Origin: Neobacillus mesonae
GTDB lineage: Bacteria; Bacillota; Bacilli; Paenibacillales; Paenibacillaceae
Assembly: GCA_023715865.1 (NCBI GenBank)
Contig: JAMBOW010000005.1
Coordinates: 124,001-188,000, forward strand
Length of the DNA stretch: 64,000 nt
Direction: 5' to 3'
How positions within the stretch are numbered: position 1 is the stretch's first letter; the number at the start of each line of letters is the position of its first letter. The notes under the pieces are model-generated. The model made no database searches and was not told the origin of the DNA. It worked only from the letters and a program-made list of their open reading frames with translations. Shown here one piece after another: positions 1-8,355 of this stretch. The position numbers and the translations under genes are program-made.

Positions 1-303
1 CTGCTATCCGCTGTATTTGTCGGACTTGGATACGGAACGACGCAAGCCAGCGCCCAAGCATTAGCGGTGAAGAGATCACCGGTACACCGGATGGGTCTCG
101 CGACGTCGACCTACTACATTTTCGTCGATGTCGGAATTGGTGTCGGACCGTTTATTCTCGGTTTTCTTACACCGGTCATTGGCTACAACGGTATGTATAT
201 GACGATGGCAGCCCTAATGATCATCGGATTTATTCTGTATTATGCCCTGGTGGGTAGAAAAGAGTCATCAATGAAAGCATCTGAACTAAAAATTATAGAA
301 TAA
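1..303 (+). CDS. MFS transporter, C-terminal fragment (cut by window edge)
   Basis: The reading frame is open from the first base, so only the last 100 residues are present. They form three or four hydrophobic segments joined by short loops, with glycine-rich helices (VGLGYGTTQASAQALA, VGIGVGPFILGFL) typical of the last helices of DHA1-type major facilitator drug exporters. The tail after the last helix is short and charged. Substrate cannot be told from this part. An intrinsic terminator follows within 50 bp, so this is the last gene of its transcript and is not part of the envelope-stress group downstream. Confidence 0.75.
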   Translation: MLSAVFVGLGYGTTQASAQALAVKRSPVHRMGLATSTYYIFVDVGIGVGPFILGFLTPVIGYNGMYMTMAALMIIGFILYYALVGRKESSMKASELKIIE

Positions 304-347
304 TCTTTTACACACTCCATGTTCCAAAGGAAAAGGCAGAAACAATC

Positions 348-388
348 AAACCAGGCAGTGCCTCATCGGCGCTACGCCTGGTTTTTTT
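348..388 (+). terminator. Intrinsic terminator after the MFS gene
   Basis: AAACCAGGC (348-356) pairs perfectly with GCCTGGTTT (376-384) and is followed by a run of T. It insulates the operator array that starts 14 bp further on. Confidence 0.85.
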
Positions 389-401
389 CTGTTTTCGGAC
401 T

Positions 402-455
402 TTAAGCAAACCTTCAGTCAACGTTCAAGGTGAATTCAGTTTGGAGCTCTATACT
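402..455 (+). promoter_or_regulatory. Four-copy 11-bp operator array plus -10 box of the PepSY-repeat gene
   Basis: Four hexamers sit exactly 11 bp apart: TTAAGC (402), TTCAGT (413), TTCAAG (424) and TTCAGT (435). A -10 box TATACT starts at 450, 15 bp after the start of the last hexamer. No good -35 is present, since the repeats cover that position, as expected for an activator-dependent promoter. The layout resembles the TT(A/C)ACA direct repeats bound by PhoP-type OmpR regulators. The same geometry recurs twice near 3.8 kb, beside the response-regulator gene. Confidence 0.7.
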
Positions 456-504
456 GATCTTGTAACATCACAACAAGATGGAAACACAAGGAGGAACAAA
501 AATA

Positions 505-1452
505 ATGAACAAAATTGTAAAAGTAATGTCGGGAACAGCATTTGCAGGTATGTTGGCTTTCAGCTCGCTGACGCCAACCTTTGCAGCGGAAGGGCAAGCT
601 GTAAATACCAGTCAGGCGGTAACACAAAAAGAAGCAGCAGGATGCATCACGCAGACGAAAGCGAAGGAAGTTGCACTCAAGCAGGTGAGCGGAGCTTATA
701 AATCAGCTGAGCTGGTGAAGGAAAGCAGTACTTATATTTACAAAGTAATTGTAGTTGGAGAAGACGGAAACGAGCATCAGGTGAAGCTGAACGCCAAGAC
801 AGGCAAAGTAATCAATTCCAGCGTGCAGACAAAAGCCAGCTTTATTTCGAAGCAAAATGCTAAATCAGTAGCTTTGAAGCAGGTGAAAGGGACATTTAAG
901 ACTGCAGAGCTCAAACAGGAGAACGGTGTTTTTGTTTACAATGTCATCGTCCTTGACCAGAACGGTAAGCAGCAGCAGGTTAAGATTAATGCAGATACTG
1001 GTAAGGTAACGAAAACCGAGACGGTGACTCAAACAACAACACAAACGACGACAACATCAACAAAGACGGTGTCTCAGGTCAAGATTACAGCAGCTAAAGC
1101 ACAAACGGCTGCGCTTAAAGAGGTTAACGGAGCCGTCAAAACTGCCAAGCTCACGAAAGAGAATGGAGTTAATTTATATCATGTGAATGTCATCGGGGAA
1201 GACGGTAAAGAGCACGAAGTGAAGGTGAATGCGTCGACCGGGAAAATTGTAAAAACAACCTCCAGCAGTCAGGTTACTTATTTGACCAAAGCTAAAGCTA
1301 AAACAGCGGCACTTAAGTATCAAACAGGTACAGTGAAGTCCGTAACAATGAAAGTGGAGAATGGGACATGCATCTACCAGGTCTCCATTAAAGATAACAG
1401 CGGCAAAACCCAACAGGTCAACATTAATGCTCAAACAGGAGTGAAGTGCTAA
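505..1452 (+). CDS. Secreted protein with four PepSY-like repeats
   Basis: 315 residues. The start at 505 was chosen over an in-frame ATG at 478 because AAGGAGG lies ten bases before it and a clean signal peptide follows (positive start, hydrophobic core, cleavage near TFAAEG). The mature part is four tandem copies of about 60 residues. Each has the pattern AKxxALKxVxG..K.A.L..ENG..Y.V.V...G..xQVKxNAxTGK, which matches PepSY-type inhibitory/propeptide domains. A Thr/Gln-rich linker separates repeats 2 and 3. PepSY modules usually inhibit proteases or sense at the cell surface. The shared operator array suggests control by the two-component system encoded convergently downstream. That role is inferred. 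Confidence 0.75.
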   Translation: MNKIVKVMSGTAFAGMLAFSSLTPTFAAEGQAVNTSQAVTQKEAAGCITQTKAKEVALKQVSGAYKSAELVKESSTYIYKVIVVGEDGNEHQVKLNAKTGKVINSSVQTKASFISKQNAKSVALKQVKGTFKTAELKQENGVFVYNVIVLDQNGKQQQVKINADTGKVTKTETVTQTTTQTTTTSTKTVSQVKITAAKAQTAALKEVNGAVKTAKLTKENGVNLYHVNVIGEDGKEHEVKVNASTGKIVKTTSSSQVTYLTKAKAKTAALKYQTGTVKSVTMKVENGTCIYQVSIKDNSGKTQQVNINAQTGVKC

Positions 1453-1507
1453 CACAGCGGATAGCCTAATCTCTTTCCTTACTCATCACCACTTTCGCTT
1501 TCCATAT

Positions 1508-1546
1508 AAAGAGAGGAACGACTTATCATGTCGCTCCTCTCTTTTT
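1508..1546. terminator. Bidirectional terminator between convergent genes
   Basis: AAAGAGAGGA-A-CGAC (1508-1522) pairs with GTCG-C-TCCTCTCTTT (1530-1544) and has T runs on both strands. The stop codon of the kinase gene directly abuts it, so it serves both the PepSY-repeat gene and the two-component operon. Confidence 0.85.
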
Positions 1547-3007
1547 CTATTGGCCGCTCAGCGGTAAGTGAATTTCGAACCGAGTCATTTCGCCTTCCCT
1601 GCTGGACACCTGGATCAATCCCCCGTGCAGCTCGATAATGGACTTCGTTATCGCAAGGCCTAATCCGGCGCCACCCGATTTTCTGGAACGTGAGGACTCA
1701 ATGCGATAGAACCGCTCGAACAGGAAGGGTAAATGTTCTTCAACAATGCCTTGTCCGTTGTCTTGGACGCTCAGGCAGATCCATTCCTTCTCTTGCTTCA
1801 GCTCGATGGTAATGCTGCCATTCACCGGATCGGTATGCTGTACCGCGTTTTGAAACAGATTGAGTATGACCTGTTTCATTTTGTCTTGATCAATCCGGAC
1901 GCTAGCGGCGGGAGCCAGTGACAGGATGACGGACCGCTGTCCTCCGAGGAGACGAAGCTGAGTTTCCATATCCCTTATGAGTGAATCAAGCAAGGTGTTC
2001 TCCAGCTGGAGCGTTTCTTGATAATCCATTTTAGCTAGAAGCAAAAGGTCCTCCACCAGCTTTTTCATACGTTCGGACTCTCCATGCATACTGTACAGAG
2101 CACTCTCAAGCTGTTCTTGATTTCGAATTGCGCCCCGGCGAAGTACCTCTAGAAATCCGTGGATGGAAGTAAGAGGGGTCCGAAGCTCGTGGGATGCATC
2201 AGCGATAAAACGCCGCATCTGTTCCTTTGCTTCCTTCTCCACAGCAAAGGAAGCCTCCAAGCGTTCCAGCATGCCGTTAAAAGAGGAGGACAAGCGCTGG
2301 ATCTCCTGAGGACTGGATGTTGCAGGCAAGCGTTCATTCAGGTTGCCGGCGCCTAATTGCTCCATGGTGCCCATGATGCTGTACAACGGAATCAGCGTTC
2401 TTTTCAACACAGGGAGGAAGGTGAACAAACCCATTAAAATACCGGCTGATGCCAGGTAGAAGTAAATGGAGATCTGACGCAGCAAAATTTGCTGATGCGG
2501 AGCCGTGCTCGTTCCTATTTGGACAATTCCATTGAGCCCTGATTCAGTCTTGATCTGTTCAAGCAGGATCAGCGTTCCTTCACCGGACTCATCCTTAATG
2601 ATCTCGTAATTCAGCGTTTCTTTGCTTTTTTTGATCGCTTCATGGTACGTCTTTTGATCTAACAGCGGAGGTGTATTATTCTCGATGCTGCGAAGAGGAT
2701 GAAAACCCCCGTGTGTATCGATATAGGCCATGGATACGCTTGGAAACAAGACCCTGGCGTTTTCCGTATCATCAGCGATGGCTCTATCAATTTCATTCTC
2801 CAGCATTTTGTCGGGAATATTGACGATCTGCCCTCTAAGACTCATCGCCACGTTTTCATAGATAAACTGCTTCATGAACATATATTGGAATAGACCAATG
2901 ATGAGGAGTAATCCTGCTAGAATAAACAAGGAACGGCTCAGGAGCTGGGAACGCAGGGAGTGAAAGGACAAGAGCGGTTTAAATACTCTTTTCATGAGCG
3001 AAATCAT
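1547..3007 (-). CDS. Sensor histidine kinase (HAMP, HisKA, HATPase_c)
   Basis: 486 residues. Membrane helices lie at about 24-44 and 180-202, enclosing an extracytoplasmic sensor of roughly 135 residues. A HAMP linker (about 203-255) and the dimerisation helix with ASHELRTPLTS follow, with the phospho-acceptor at about His273. The N box (QVILNLFQNAVQHT), G1 (DNGQGI), F box and G2 (GGAGLGLAI) are all intact. The start overlaps the stop of the response-regulator gene by four bases, so the pair is translationally coupled. It is a class I OmpR-partner kinase of the PhoR/ResE kind. Its signal is unknown, but its neighbours (a PepSY-repeat exported protein and an L,D-transpeptidase under a matching operator) point to the cell envelope. 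Confidence 0.85.
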   Translation of the reverse strand: MISLMKRVFKPLLSFHSLRSQLLSRSLFILAGLLLIIGLFQYMFMKQFIYENVAMSLRGQIVNIPDKMLENEIDRAIADDTENARVLFPSVSMAYIDTHGGFHPLRSIENNTPPLLDQKTYHEAIKKSKETLNYEIIKDESGEGTLILLEQIKTESGLNGIVQIGTSTAPHQQILLRQISIYFYLASAGILMGLFTFLPVLKRTLIPLYSIMGTMEQLGAGNLNERLPATSSPQEIQRLSSSFNGMLERLEASFAVEKEAKEQMRRFIADASHELRTPLTSIHGFLEVLRRGAIRNQEQLESALYSMHGESERMKKLVEDLLLLAKMDYQETLQLENTLLDSLIRDMETQLRLLGGQRSVILSLAPAASVRIDQDKMKQVILNLFQNAVQHTDPVNGSITIELKQEKEWICLSVQDNGQGIVEEHLPFLFERFYRIESSRSRKSGGAGLGLAITKSIIELHGGLIQVSSREGEMTRFEIHLPLSGQ

Positions 3008-3687
3008 ATAATGTCCACCCGGTAACCGGAACCTCGAATTGTCCGGATCAAGGTATGTTCATAGTCTTTTAACTTCTCTCGCAGAGACCGGATGTATACC
3101 TCGACGATATTCTCTTCTCCCGAAAAATCGTATCCCCATACTTTATCCAAAATAAGAGCTTTACTGAGTACTAGACCATGGTTAATGACAATGAACTTAA
3201 GCAGTTCATATTCCGTCGGGGAAAGATCGAGTACCCGCTGCTCATAGGATATCTCCTTGCGTCTGTCATTAATTTGGAATGGGCCGGAAGTGACCTCTTC
3301 CATCAGGTAGGGAAAGTGATTGCGTGCGCGTGCTTGAATCCGGGCGAGCAGTTCATCAAAGCTGAATGGCTTGATCATATAATCGTCGGCCCCTAGTGTG
3401 AGACCTTTTACACGATCATCAACCTCTTCTTTGGCAGAAAGCAGAATGATTGCGATATTGCCCATTTTCTTCAGAACTTTGCAAACCTCGTATCCGCTCA
3501 TGCCCGGCATCATGACATCCAGAATTGCGATATGGGGGCGGTATTCATCCGCCAGCGTAATGGCGGATGGTCCATCAAAGGCGGATTCTACGTCATACCC
3601 TTCATTACGCAGACCGATTTCCAAAAACTGCACGATATTCGGCTCATCATCTATAATCATAATTTTTAATCCATTTAACTCCGTCAT
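3004..3687 (-). CDS. OmpR/PhoP-family response regulator
   Basis: 227 residues from the ATG at 3687, which has GGAGAGG upstream. An ATG at 3720 would add 11 residues and also has a fair ribosome site (AAAGGTGA). The receiver domain shows the acidic pair (IIDDE), the phospho-Asp in ILDVMMPG (about Asp57) and the Lys of IKPF (about 106). The winged-helix output domain ends with the usual RTIRGSGYRVD. It is first in the operon with the kinase. Its own promoter (3754-3807) carries the same four-copy 11-bp array as the two flanking target promoters, which predicts autoregulation and makes this protein the obvious candidate to bind all three. Confidence 0.88.
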   Translation of the reverse strand: MTELNGLKIMIIDDEPNIVQFLEIGLRNEGYDVESAFDGPSAITLADEYRPHIAILDVMMPGMSGYEVCKVLKKMGNIAIILLSAKEEVDDRVKGLTLGADDYMIKPFSFDELLARIQARARNHFPYLMEEVTSGPFQINDRRKEISYEQRVLDLSPTEYELLKFIVINHGLVLSKALILDKVWGYDFSGEENIVEVYIRSLREKLKDYEHTLIRTIRGSGYRVDII

Positions 3688-3753
3688 GTTTAGTAACCTC
3701 TCCATTGTATGTTTATTCATGATGTCACCTTTGAGAGGTGAATGCTCTTTTCA

Positions 3754-3807
3754 ATTATTTAGACGCAACCTGAAACTGGTCTGAAAGTCGGCTAAAAAAG
3801 ACCTGAA
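3754..3807 (-). promoter_or_regulatory. Four-copy 11-bp operator array of the two-component operon
   Basis: Read on the minus strand: TTCAGG (3807-3802), TTTAGC (3796-3791), TTCAGA (3785-3780) and TTCAGG (3774-3769), each 11 bp apart. The -10 box AATAAT occupies 3759-3754, again 15 bp from the start of the last hexamer. The array lies about 50-90 bp upstream of the regulator gene and is back-to-back with the array of the L,D-transpeptidase. Confidence 0.7.
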
Positions 3808-3854
3808 AAATGGATAGTACTATTTCCCATCTCCTGCAATAGACGGTTTGTGTT

Positions 3855-3908
3855 TTCAGCAAATTTTCAGTATGTCTTCAAGTGCAATTCAGTTTGATTT
3901 TGCATAAT
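3855..3908 (+). promoter_or_regulatory. Four-copy 11-bp operator array of the L,D-transpeptidase gene
   Basis: TTCAGC (3855), TTCAGT (3866), TTCAAG (3877) and TTCAGT (3888) are spaced by exactly 11 bp. The -10 box CATAAT at 3903 is again 15 bp from the start of the fourth copy. The last three hexamers are identical in order and spacing to those at 413, 424 and 435 upstream of the PepSY-repeat gene. Confidence 0.72.
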
Positions 3909-3943
3909 GGCAGTGAACTGAGAATTAAAGGGGATAAAGGGAA

Positions 3944-4477
3944 ATGAATCAGGTGAGAGGATTTACAATAGGTGCCCTCGTATTTTTATTGATGATAACA
4001 GCAGGAAGTGCTGCCTATGCAGATGGAAATCAAACGGAGCAGCTGATCATTATTAACAAGTCTACGAATCGGCTTGCATTTTTTGACGATCATAAGTGGA
4101 TTTCAACCTATATTGTAGCGACAGGGCGAGAAGAAGATTTAACCCCGGAAGGGGAGTTTGAAATTGTGAATAAGATCGAGAACCGTCCATACTATACGGG
4201 CGGCATAGCTGGAGGAGACCCGGATAATCCGCTTGGCGACCGCTGGCTTGGGCTTGACGCTTTGGGTACATACGGCACGACTTACGCCATACACGGGAAC
4301 AATAATGCAGACTCCATCGGAAAATATATATCCGGCGGCTGTATTCGAATGTATAACGAGGATATTCATACACTATTCAGTAAGGTCAATGTACACACCA
4401 AGGTCATCATTGGACAATTTCATTCGCTTAGTTTTCACGAGATTGCGGCAGACTACAGCTACCAGGTTACAAACTGA
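3944..4477 (+). CDS. Secreted L,D-transpeptidase (YkuD domain)
   Basis: 177 residues with an N-terminal signal peptide ending near AAYADG. The YkuD fold is recognisable: an N-terminal strand (LIIINKSTNRLAFFDD), STYIVATGREEDLTPEGEF, and the catalytic block with His at about 117 (YAIHGNN) and Cys at about 133 (SGGCIRM). All key residues are present. L,D-transpeptidases make 3-3 cross-links in peptidoglycan or attach proteins to it. There is no LysM or other wall-binding domain, and the length is near the minimum for the family. The gene is divergent from the two-component system and has a matching operator, so it is a likely regulon member. Confidence 0.85.
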   Translation: MNQVRGFTIGALVFLLMITAGSAAYADGNQTEQLIIINKSTNRLAFFDDHKWISTYIVATGREEDLTPEGEFEIVNKIENRPYYTGGIAGGDPDNPLGDRWLGLDALGTYGTTYAIHGNNNADSIGKYISGGCIRMYNEDIHTLFSKVNVHTKVIIGQFHSLSFHEIAADYSYQVTN

Positions 4478-4500
4478 GGGTGCTGCTGCGGGATAAAAGG

Positions 4501-4534
4501 AAAACTCCACGCCATAAGTCGTGGAGTTTTTTTC
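4501..4534. terminator. Bidirectional terminator
   Basis: AAAACTCCACG (4501-4511) pairs with CGTGGAGTTTT (4520-4530) and is flanked by A and T runs. It serves the L,D-transpeptidase gene and the convergent Bce-type permease gene. Confidence 0.85.
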
Positions 4535-4566
4535 TTTGTATTAGGTTTTTCAGCAAAAACTTTGAT

Positions 4567-6498
4567 TTACAGCGATTCTTTAATCACCCGTTTATAGTAC
4601 ATTACCGACAGAATGCCGAAGATGGAATACAGCGCTGTATACAGTACCATGACGATCAGCATCGGCGCCGTAAGCTCGGTTCCAAACAAGAACCATCCGG
4701 ACTTGACGGCAAAGTAGCTGTGACACAGCCCGACGATGAGTGGAATACCAAAGTTAAACAGCTGCTTGAACCGGATACCGCGCAGCAAATTACTCTCTGT
4801 AAAGCCCAGTTTACGTAGGATTGTGTAGTTTGGTTTTTCCTCTTCGCTTTCGTCCATCTGCTTAAAGTACAGAATACAGCCCGATGTGATCAGGAACGTA
4901 AGGCCGAGGAACCCCACGATAAACATAATGAGTCCCATACTGTTGCGTTGATTCGTTTTAAGCTCATATTGTGAAAAGCTTGGTACATCAAGTTCCATTT
5001 CTTCGTAAATACCATTTGCCTCTTCGACTTGTGAACGGTCCTTAAGCTGGACTCCGTAATAAACCGCACGGTTTTCCATTTGAACCTCGGGGTCCAAATC
5101 TTGAAGCAGCTGCTGATACACCGTATCGTCTACTATGACAGTAGGAAAGCCGCCTCCGTAGAAGTAAGAAAGTACAGATTCTTTTTGACTCCCGATCAGT
5201 TTTTGCTGGATGGTCTCCCCGCTCTTTCCGATAAATTCGAATTCGCCGGTGTCTGCAATAGACAAGAAGCTTGTTAATGCTTCGTCGTAACCCATAAATA
5301 GAGCTTCTCCAGGTTCAAGGTCGACGCCTTCGACCATGGTTTCACTGAGTACAGGAGTCTGGATCGTTTCATCAGCAAATGTGCTGCTTGATATGAGTTT
5401 ACTAGCATCCATCTCGAACTCAATCGGTTGTCTGTGAATGACTTCATAAGCGATCAAATGTGAGTCTAGATCGGATATGAATTCCTCCTTGACCTGCTCA
5501 TCCGCAAAGGAAAAATCATGCGGCACGTTGCTTTTGGCCTGAGAATCGGCAGAATAATATGAAATATAGCTAAGTGACAGCAGACCGATCGCCAGTGCCG
5601 ACACCGTTGTGATAACCGTAAGCAGCAGGGCGTTTGACTTCATCCGGAACATAATGGACGACAGTGACAATACCTCACCAATGGACAAGTATCCATTTTT
5701 ACTTTTGCGAATTACATTAAAAATAAAGCTGACTGAGCCTTTATAGAAAAAGTAGGTTCCGATAATAACAGATCCAAGAATGAACATCATCGCGAGCATC
5801 AGATCGTTCATTTCAGTAAAATTTCCACCAAATAGCTCAGTAGAGACATAATAGCCAAGCAAAATGAGGGCGATCCCGAAAATACCAAGCAATATTTCCC
5901 CAGGAGACAGCTTTTTGACCCGCTGCTGAGCAACAGACACGGCACGGAACAGGGAAAGAATGCTTTGTCCTTTAATAAAGGTGTAGTTCATGATCATAAT
6001 CAGCACATAAATGACGGCGAACACGATAACGGTCTGGACGAGTGCCTCTGGTGAGAAGCGCAGTGTAGCGAGCTCGTCTACGCCAAGAATTTTGAACAGA
6101 ATCATCAGAATAAGCCGGGAGGCTGCAAAGCCTGCCGCAATCCCGAAGATCATGGAGCCGAAATATAGAATCAGGTTTTCCGCTGTTAATATTCTAAAAA
6201 TCCGGCCCTTCGTCAGTCCAATTAACTGGAACAGCCCAATCTCCTTGCTTCGGCGCTTGATAAAGATCGTGTTGGCATAAAGCAGGAAGACGGCGACAAT
6301 CGCAACGAGCAGAACAGAGGCTGCTCCCAAAGCGGCAGCACCTTTCACGGAGCCTTTGGCTTCATCCATAGACGGATCGTACTGTAGAGTCACGAAGGAG
6401 AAGTATAGCCCTACGCTAAAAATAAGAGCGAACACGTAAAGATAGTAATTTCGAATGTTTTTCTTCAGATTTCGAAAGATGATGGTATTCAGATTCAC
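4567..6498 (-). CDS. BceB-type ABC transporter permease
   Basis: 643 residues starting with GTG (GTGA overlap with the stop of the ATPase gene). It has the layout of the peptide-7-exporter family: a first membrane helix, a helix cluster with FtsX-like domains, a large extracellular domain of about 200 residues (about 312-518) between late helices, and three final helices. Such permeases, with their ATPase, remove antimicrobial peptides such as bacitracin from their lipid targets and also act as the sensor for the cognate kinase. The adjoining ATPase, kinase, regulator and operator complete the standard module. The drug specificity cannot be read from the sequence. Confidence 0.88.
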   Translation of the reverse strand: MNLNTIIFRNLKKNIRNYYLYVFALIFSVGLYFSFVTLQYDPSMDEAKGSVKGAAALGAASVLLVAIVAVFLLYANTIFIKRRSKEIGLFQLIGLTKGRIFRILTAENLILYFGSMIFGIAAGFAASRLILMILFKILGVDELATLRFSPEALVQTVIVFAVIYVLIMIMNYTFIKGQSILSLFRAVSVAQQRVKKLSPGEILLGIFGIALILLGYYVSTELFGGNFTEMNDLMLAMMFILGSVIIGTYFFYKGSVSFIFNVIRKSKNGYLSIGEVLSLSSIMFRMKSNALLLTVITTVSALAIGLLSLSYISYYSADSQAKSNVPHDFSFADEQVKEEFISDLDSHLIAYEVIHRQPIEFEMDASKLISSSTFADETIQTPVLSETMVEGVDLEPGEALFMGYDEALTSFLSIADTGEFEFIGKSGETIQQKLIGSQKESVLSYFYGGGFPTVIVDDTVYQQLLQDLDPEVQMENRAVYYGVQLKDRSQVEEANGIYEEMELDVPSFSQYELKTNQRNSMGLIMFIVGFLGLTFLITSGCILYFKQMDESEEEKPNYTILRKLGFTESNLLRGIRFKQLFNFGIPLIVGLCHSYFAVKSGWFLFGTELTAPMLIVMVLYTALYSIFGILSVMYYKRVIKESL

Positions 6499-7250
6499 CC
6501 TTGAACACCGCCCAGCACGCCTTGAGTTTTGATGATATCGCTCAAGAAGGATGCTCTCGATTCCTCACCTTTATTGAGCTGCGTGTAGATTTGTCCGTCC
6601 TTGATAAAGACGACACGGCTGCAGTAGCTGGCTGCCACAGGGTCATGGGTAACCATGATGATGGTTGCCTTATGCTTCTCGTTCATGTCGCTCAGCTTAT
6701 TCAGCAGGTCCGAGGCTGACTTCGAATCAAGCGCACCTGTGGGCTCATCGGCAAAAATAATGCTTGGATCATGAACGAACGCTCGGGCCGCTGATGTCCG
6801 CTGCTTCTGTCCTCCTGAAATCTCACTCGGGTATTTGTCAGCCAGCTCGTAAATACCCAGCTCAGAAGCAACCTGTCTAAACTTCTCAAGCGCTGCCCGT
6901 TTGGATACATTTTTGATGGATAGCGGCAGCAATATGTTTTCCTTGACGGTCAAGGTGTCCAGCAGGTTGTATTCCTGAAAAATAAAGCCAAGATGATTCT
7001 TTCGGAATTCGGCGAGATCCTTTTCCTTCATCCCCGTAAATTCCTTGCCTTCAATCTCAATAGTTCCCTCGCTCAGCTTGTCGATCGAGGAGAGTACATT
7101 CAAGAGGGTGGTTTTACCTGACCCTGAAGCACCCATGATGCTGACGAACTCTCCTTTGTTTACTTTGAGATCAATACCTTTCAAGACTTCCTGTTTGTTG
7201 AATTTATTACCGTATATTTTGCGAATTTTGTTTGCTTCTAAGATAACCAA
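6495..7250 (-). CDS. BceA-type ABC transporter ATPase
   Basis: 251 residues. Walker A GASGSGKTT is at about 40-48, followed by the Q-loop (FIFQEYNLL), the ABC signature (SGGQKQR), Walker B (IIFADEPTGALDS) and the H-loop (MVTHDP). It belongs to the MacB/LolD-like subgroup that pairs with FtsX-type permeases. It is coupled to the permease gene by a four-base overlap. Its promoter region (7251-7350) contains the predicted regulator-binding palindrome, so expression should rise when the adjoining two-component system is activated. Confidence 0.92.
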   Translation of the reverse strand: MVILEANKIRKIYGNKFNKQEVLKGIDLKVNKGEFVSIMGASGSGKTTLLNVLSSIDKLSEGTIEIEGKEFTGMKEKDLAEFRKNHLGFIFQEYNLLDTLTVKENILLPLSIKNVSKRAALEKFRQVASELGIYELADKYPSEISGGQKQRTSAARAFVHDPSIIFADEPTGALDSKSASDLLNKLSDMNEKHKATIIMVTHDPVAASYCSRVVFIKDGQIYTQLNKGEESRASFLSDIIKTQGVLGGVQG

Positions 7251-7334
7251 TAGGTCTCACTCCTTTATCCTTATGAATCCATCTTACCTGCATGATGCCG
7301 AAATCTCCTTCGATTCAACGAACAAAGCACAAAA

Positions 7335-7358
7335 GCATGTGACAATGTTGTCACATGC
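7335..7358 (-). promoter_or_regulatory. BceR-type operator upstream of the ABC genes
   Basis: A perfect inverted repeat GCATGTGACA-N4-TGTCACATGC. It contains the TnACA-N4-TGTnA core known for BceR-like regulators in Bacillus. It lies about 85 bp upstream of the ATPase start and overlaps the stop codon of the kinase gene (7351-7353). Confidence 0.8.
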
Positions 7359-8355
7359 CCGTAATGCTTACAAAATCGTTAGGTACAGGAAAGGTGAGTC
7401 GAAAAGTCGTGCCGGCTGCATAAGATGACTCCGCCTCGATACGGATTAGGAGCGATTCCGCCGATTTCTGAGCCAAATACAGACCCATACCGGTCGCAGC
7501 GCTCTCCTGGTGCTTGGTTGTTGATGTAAATCCGCGTTCAAAAATACGAGGCAGATCTTTCGGATCAATTCCGCGGCCAAAATCCTGGATGGTTAGAACG
7601 ACATGACCGTTCTCCTTGCGGCTTTCCACGATAATGTCCGAAGCTTCGCTGTATTTTACTGCATTGGTCAAAATCTGCCGGAGGATGAAGCCGAGCCATT
7701 TGGCATCCGTGAGCACCTGGTTTTCTTCCAGTGAAACATCAAAACCGATTCCTTTTTGAATACACCAGGATTTTAAATCCTTGATCTCTTTGTAGATGAT
7801 AGGTTCGAGCAAGGTTTCCTCAATATAGAGATCATTCTCGATAAACGGAATCCGCTTCTGATGGAGCTGCTGATCCAAGAGATGGTGAATTCGCAGCCAT
7901 TCATACTGAAGCTGGGATTTGAGCGGCTGATCCGGTAATCGATCAATCATAAGCTGCATGGCGGTGAGCGGTGTTTTGACCTCATGAATCCAGGAGAGCA
8001 GCTCGTCCTTCTCCTGCTCGAGAAGCAGGAGGTGCGAAGACGCCTCTTTTCTATAACGATGGGTTTGCACGGTCATAGCATCTTCCACGATCTGCTCAAA
8101 AGGGCTGTTTGCATCCTTGAAGGCAGCCAGGTCGTATGTATGATCCCATGCCTCCACCTGTTTGAAAAACTTCGTCTCCTTTTGATACCTGATGAAGAAG
8201 AACAAAATACTAATCATGGACGATAATAGCGTGATATACAGGATCGGCATGAGCGGAATGGCAGCATCGATATAGGCGACGAATAAGGTTAGCAGCTGCA
8301 GAACAAGAATGAGGAGCAGCCAGCTTCGCCTTTCGATGATGAATTTGCGGATCAT
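7351..8355 (-). CDS. BceS-type intramembrane-sensing histidine kinase
   Basis: 334 residues. Two closely spaced helices (about 12-30 and 36-54) leave almost no extracellular loop, so the kinase cannot sense the peptide itself and relies on the transporter. The H box is SWIHEVKTPLTAM. The N box (RQILTNAVKYS), G1 (DFGRGI) and G2 (GMGLYLAQ) are intact. The start overlaps the regulator stop (ATGA). The gene order regulator, kinase, ATPase, permease is that of Bce-like modules in Bacillus and Paenibacillus. Confidence 0.9.
   Translation of the reverse strand: MIRKFIIERRSWLLLILVLQLLTLFVAYIDAAIPLMPILYITLLSSMISILFFFIRYQKETKFFKQVEAWDHTYDLAAFKDANSPFEQIVEDAMTVQTHRYRKEASSHLLLLEQEKDELLSWIHEVKTPLTAMQLMIDRLPDQPLKSQLQYEWLRIHHLLDQQLHQKRIPFIENDLYIEETLLEPIIYKEIKDLKSWCIQKGIGFDVSLEENQVLTDAKWLGFILRQILTNAVKYSEASDIIVESRKENGHVVLTIQDFGRGIDPKDLPRIFERGFTSTTKHQESAATGMGLYLAQKSAESLLIRIEAESSYAAGTTFRLTFPVPNDFVSITGM

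Noticed and set aside
402..440. Regular short repeats as a CRISPR-like array
   Set aside because: Six-base units at 11-bp period with a fixed -10 are a transcription-factor operator; CRISPR repeats are 23-40 bp with unique spacers and cas genes.
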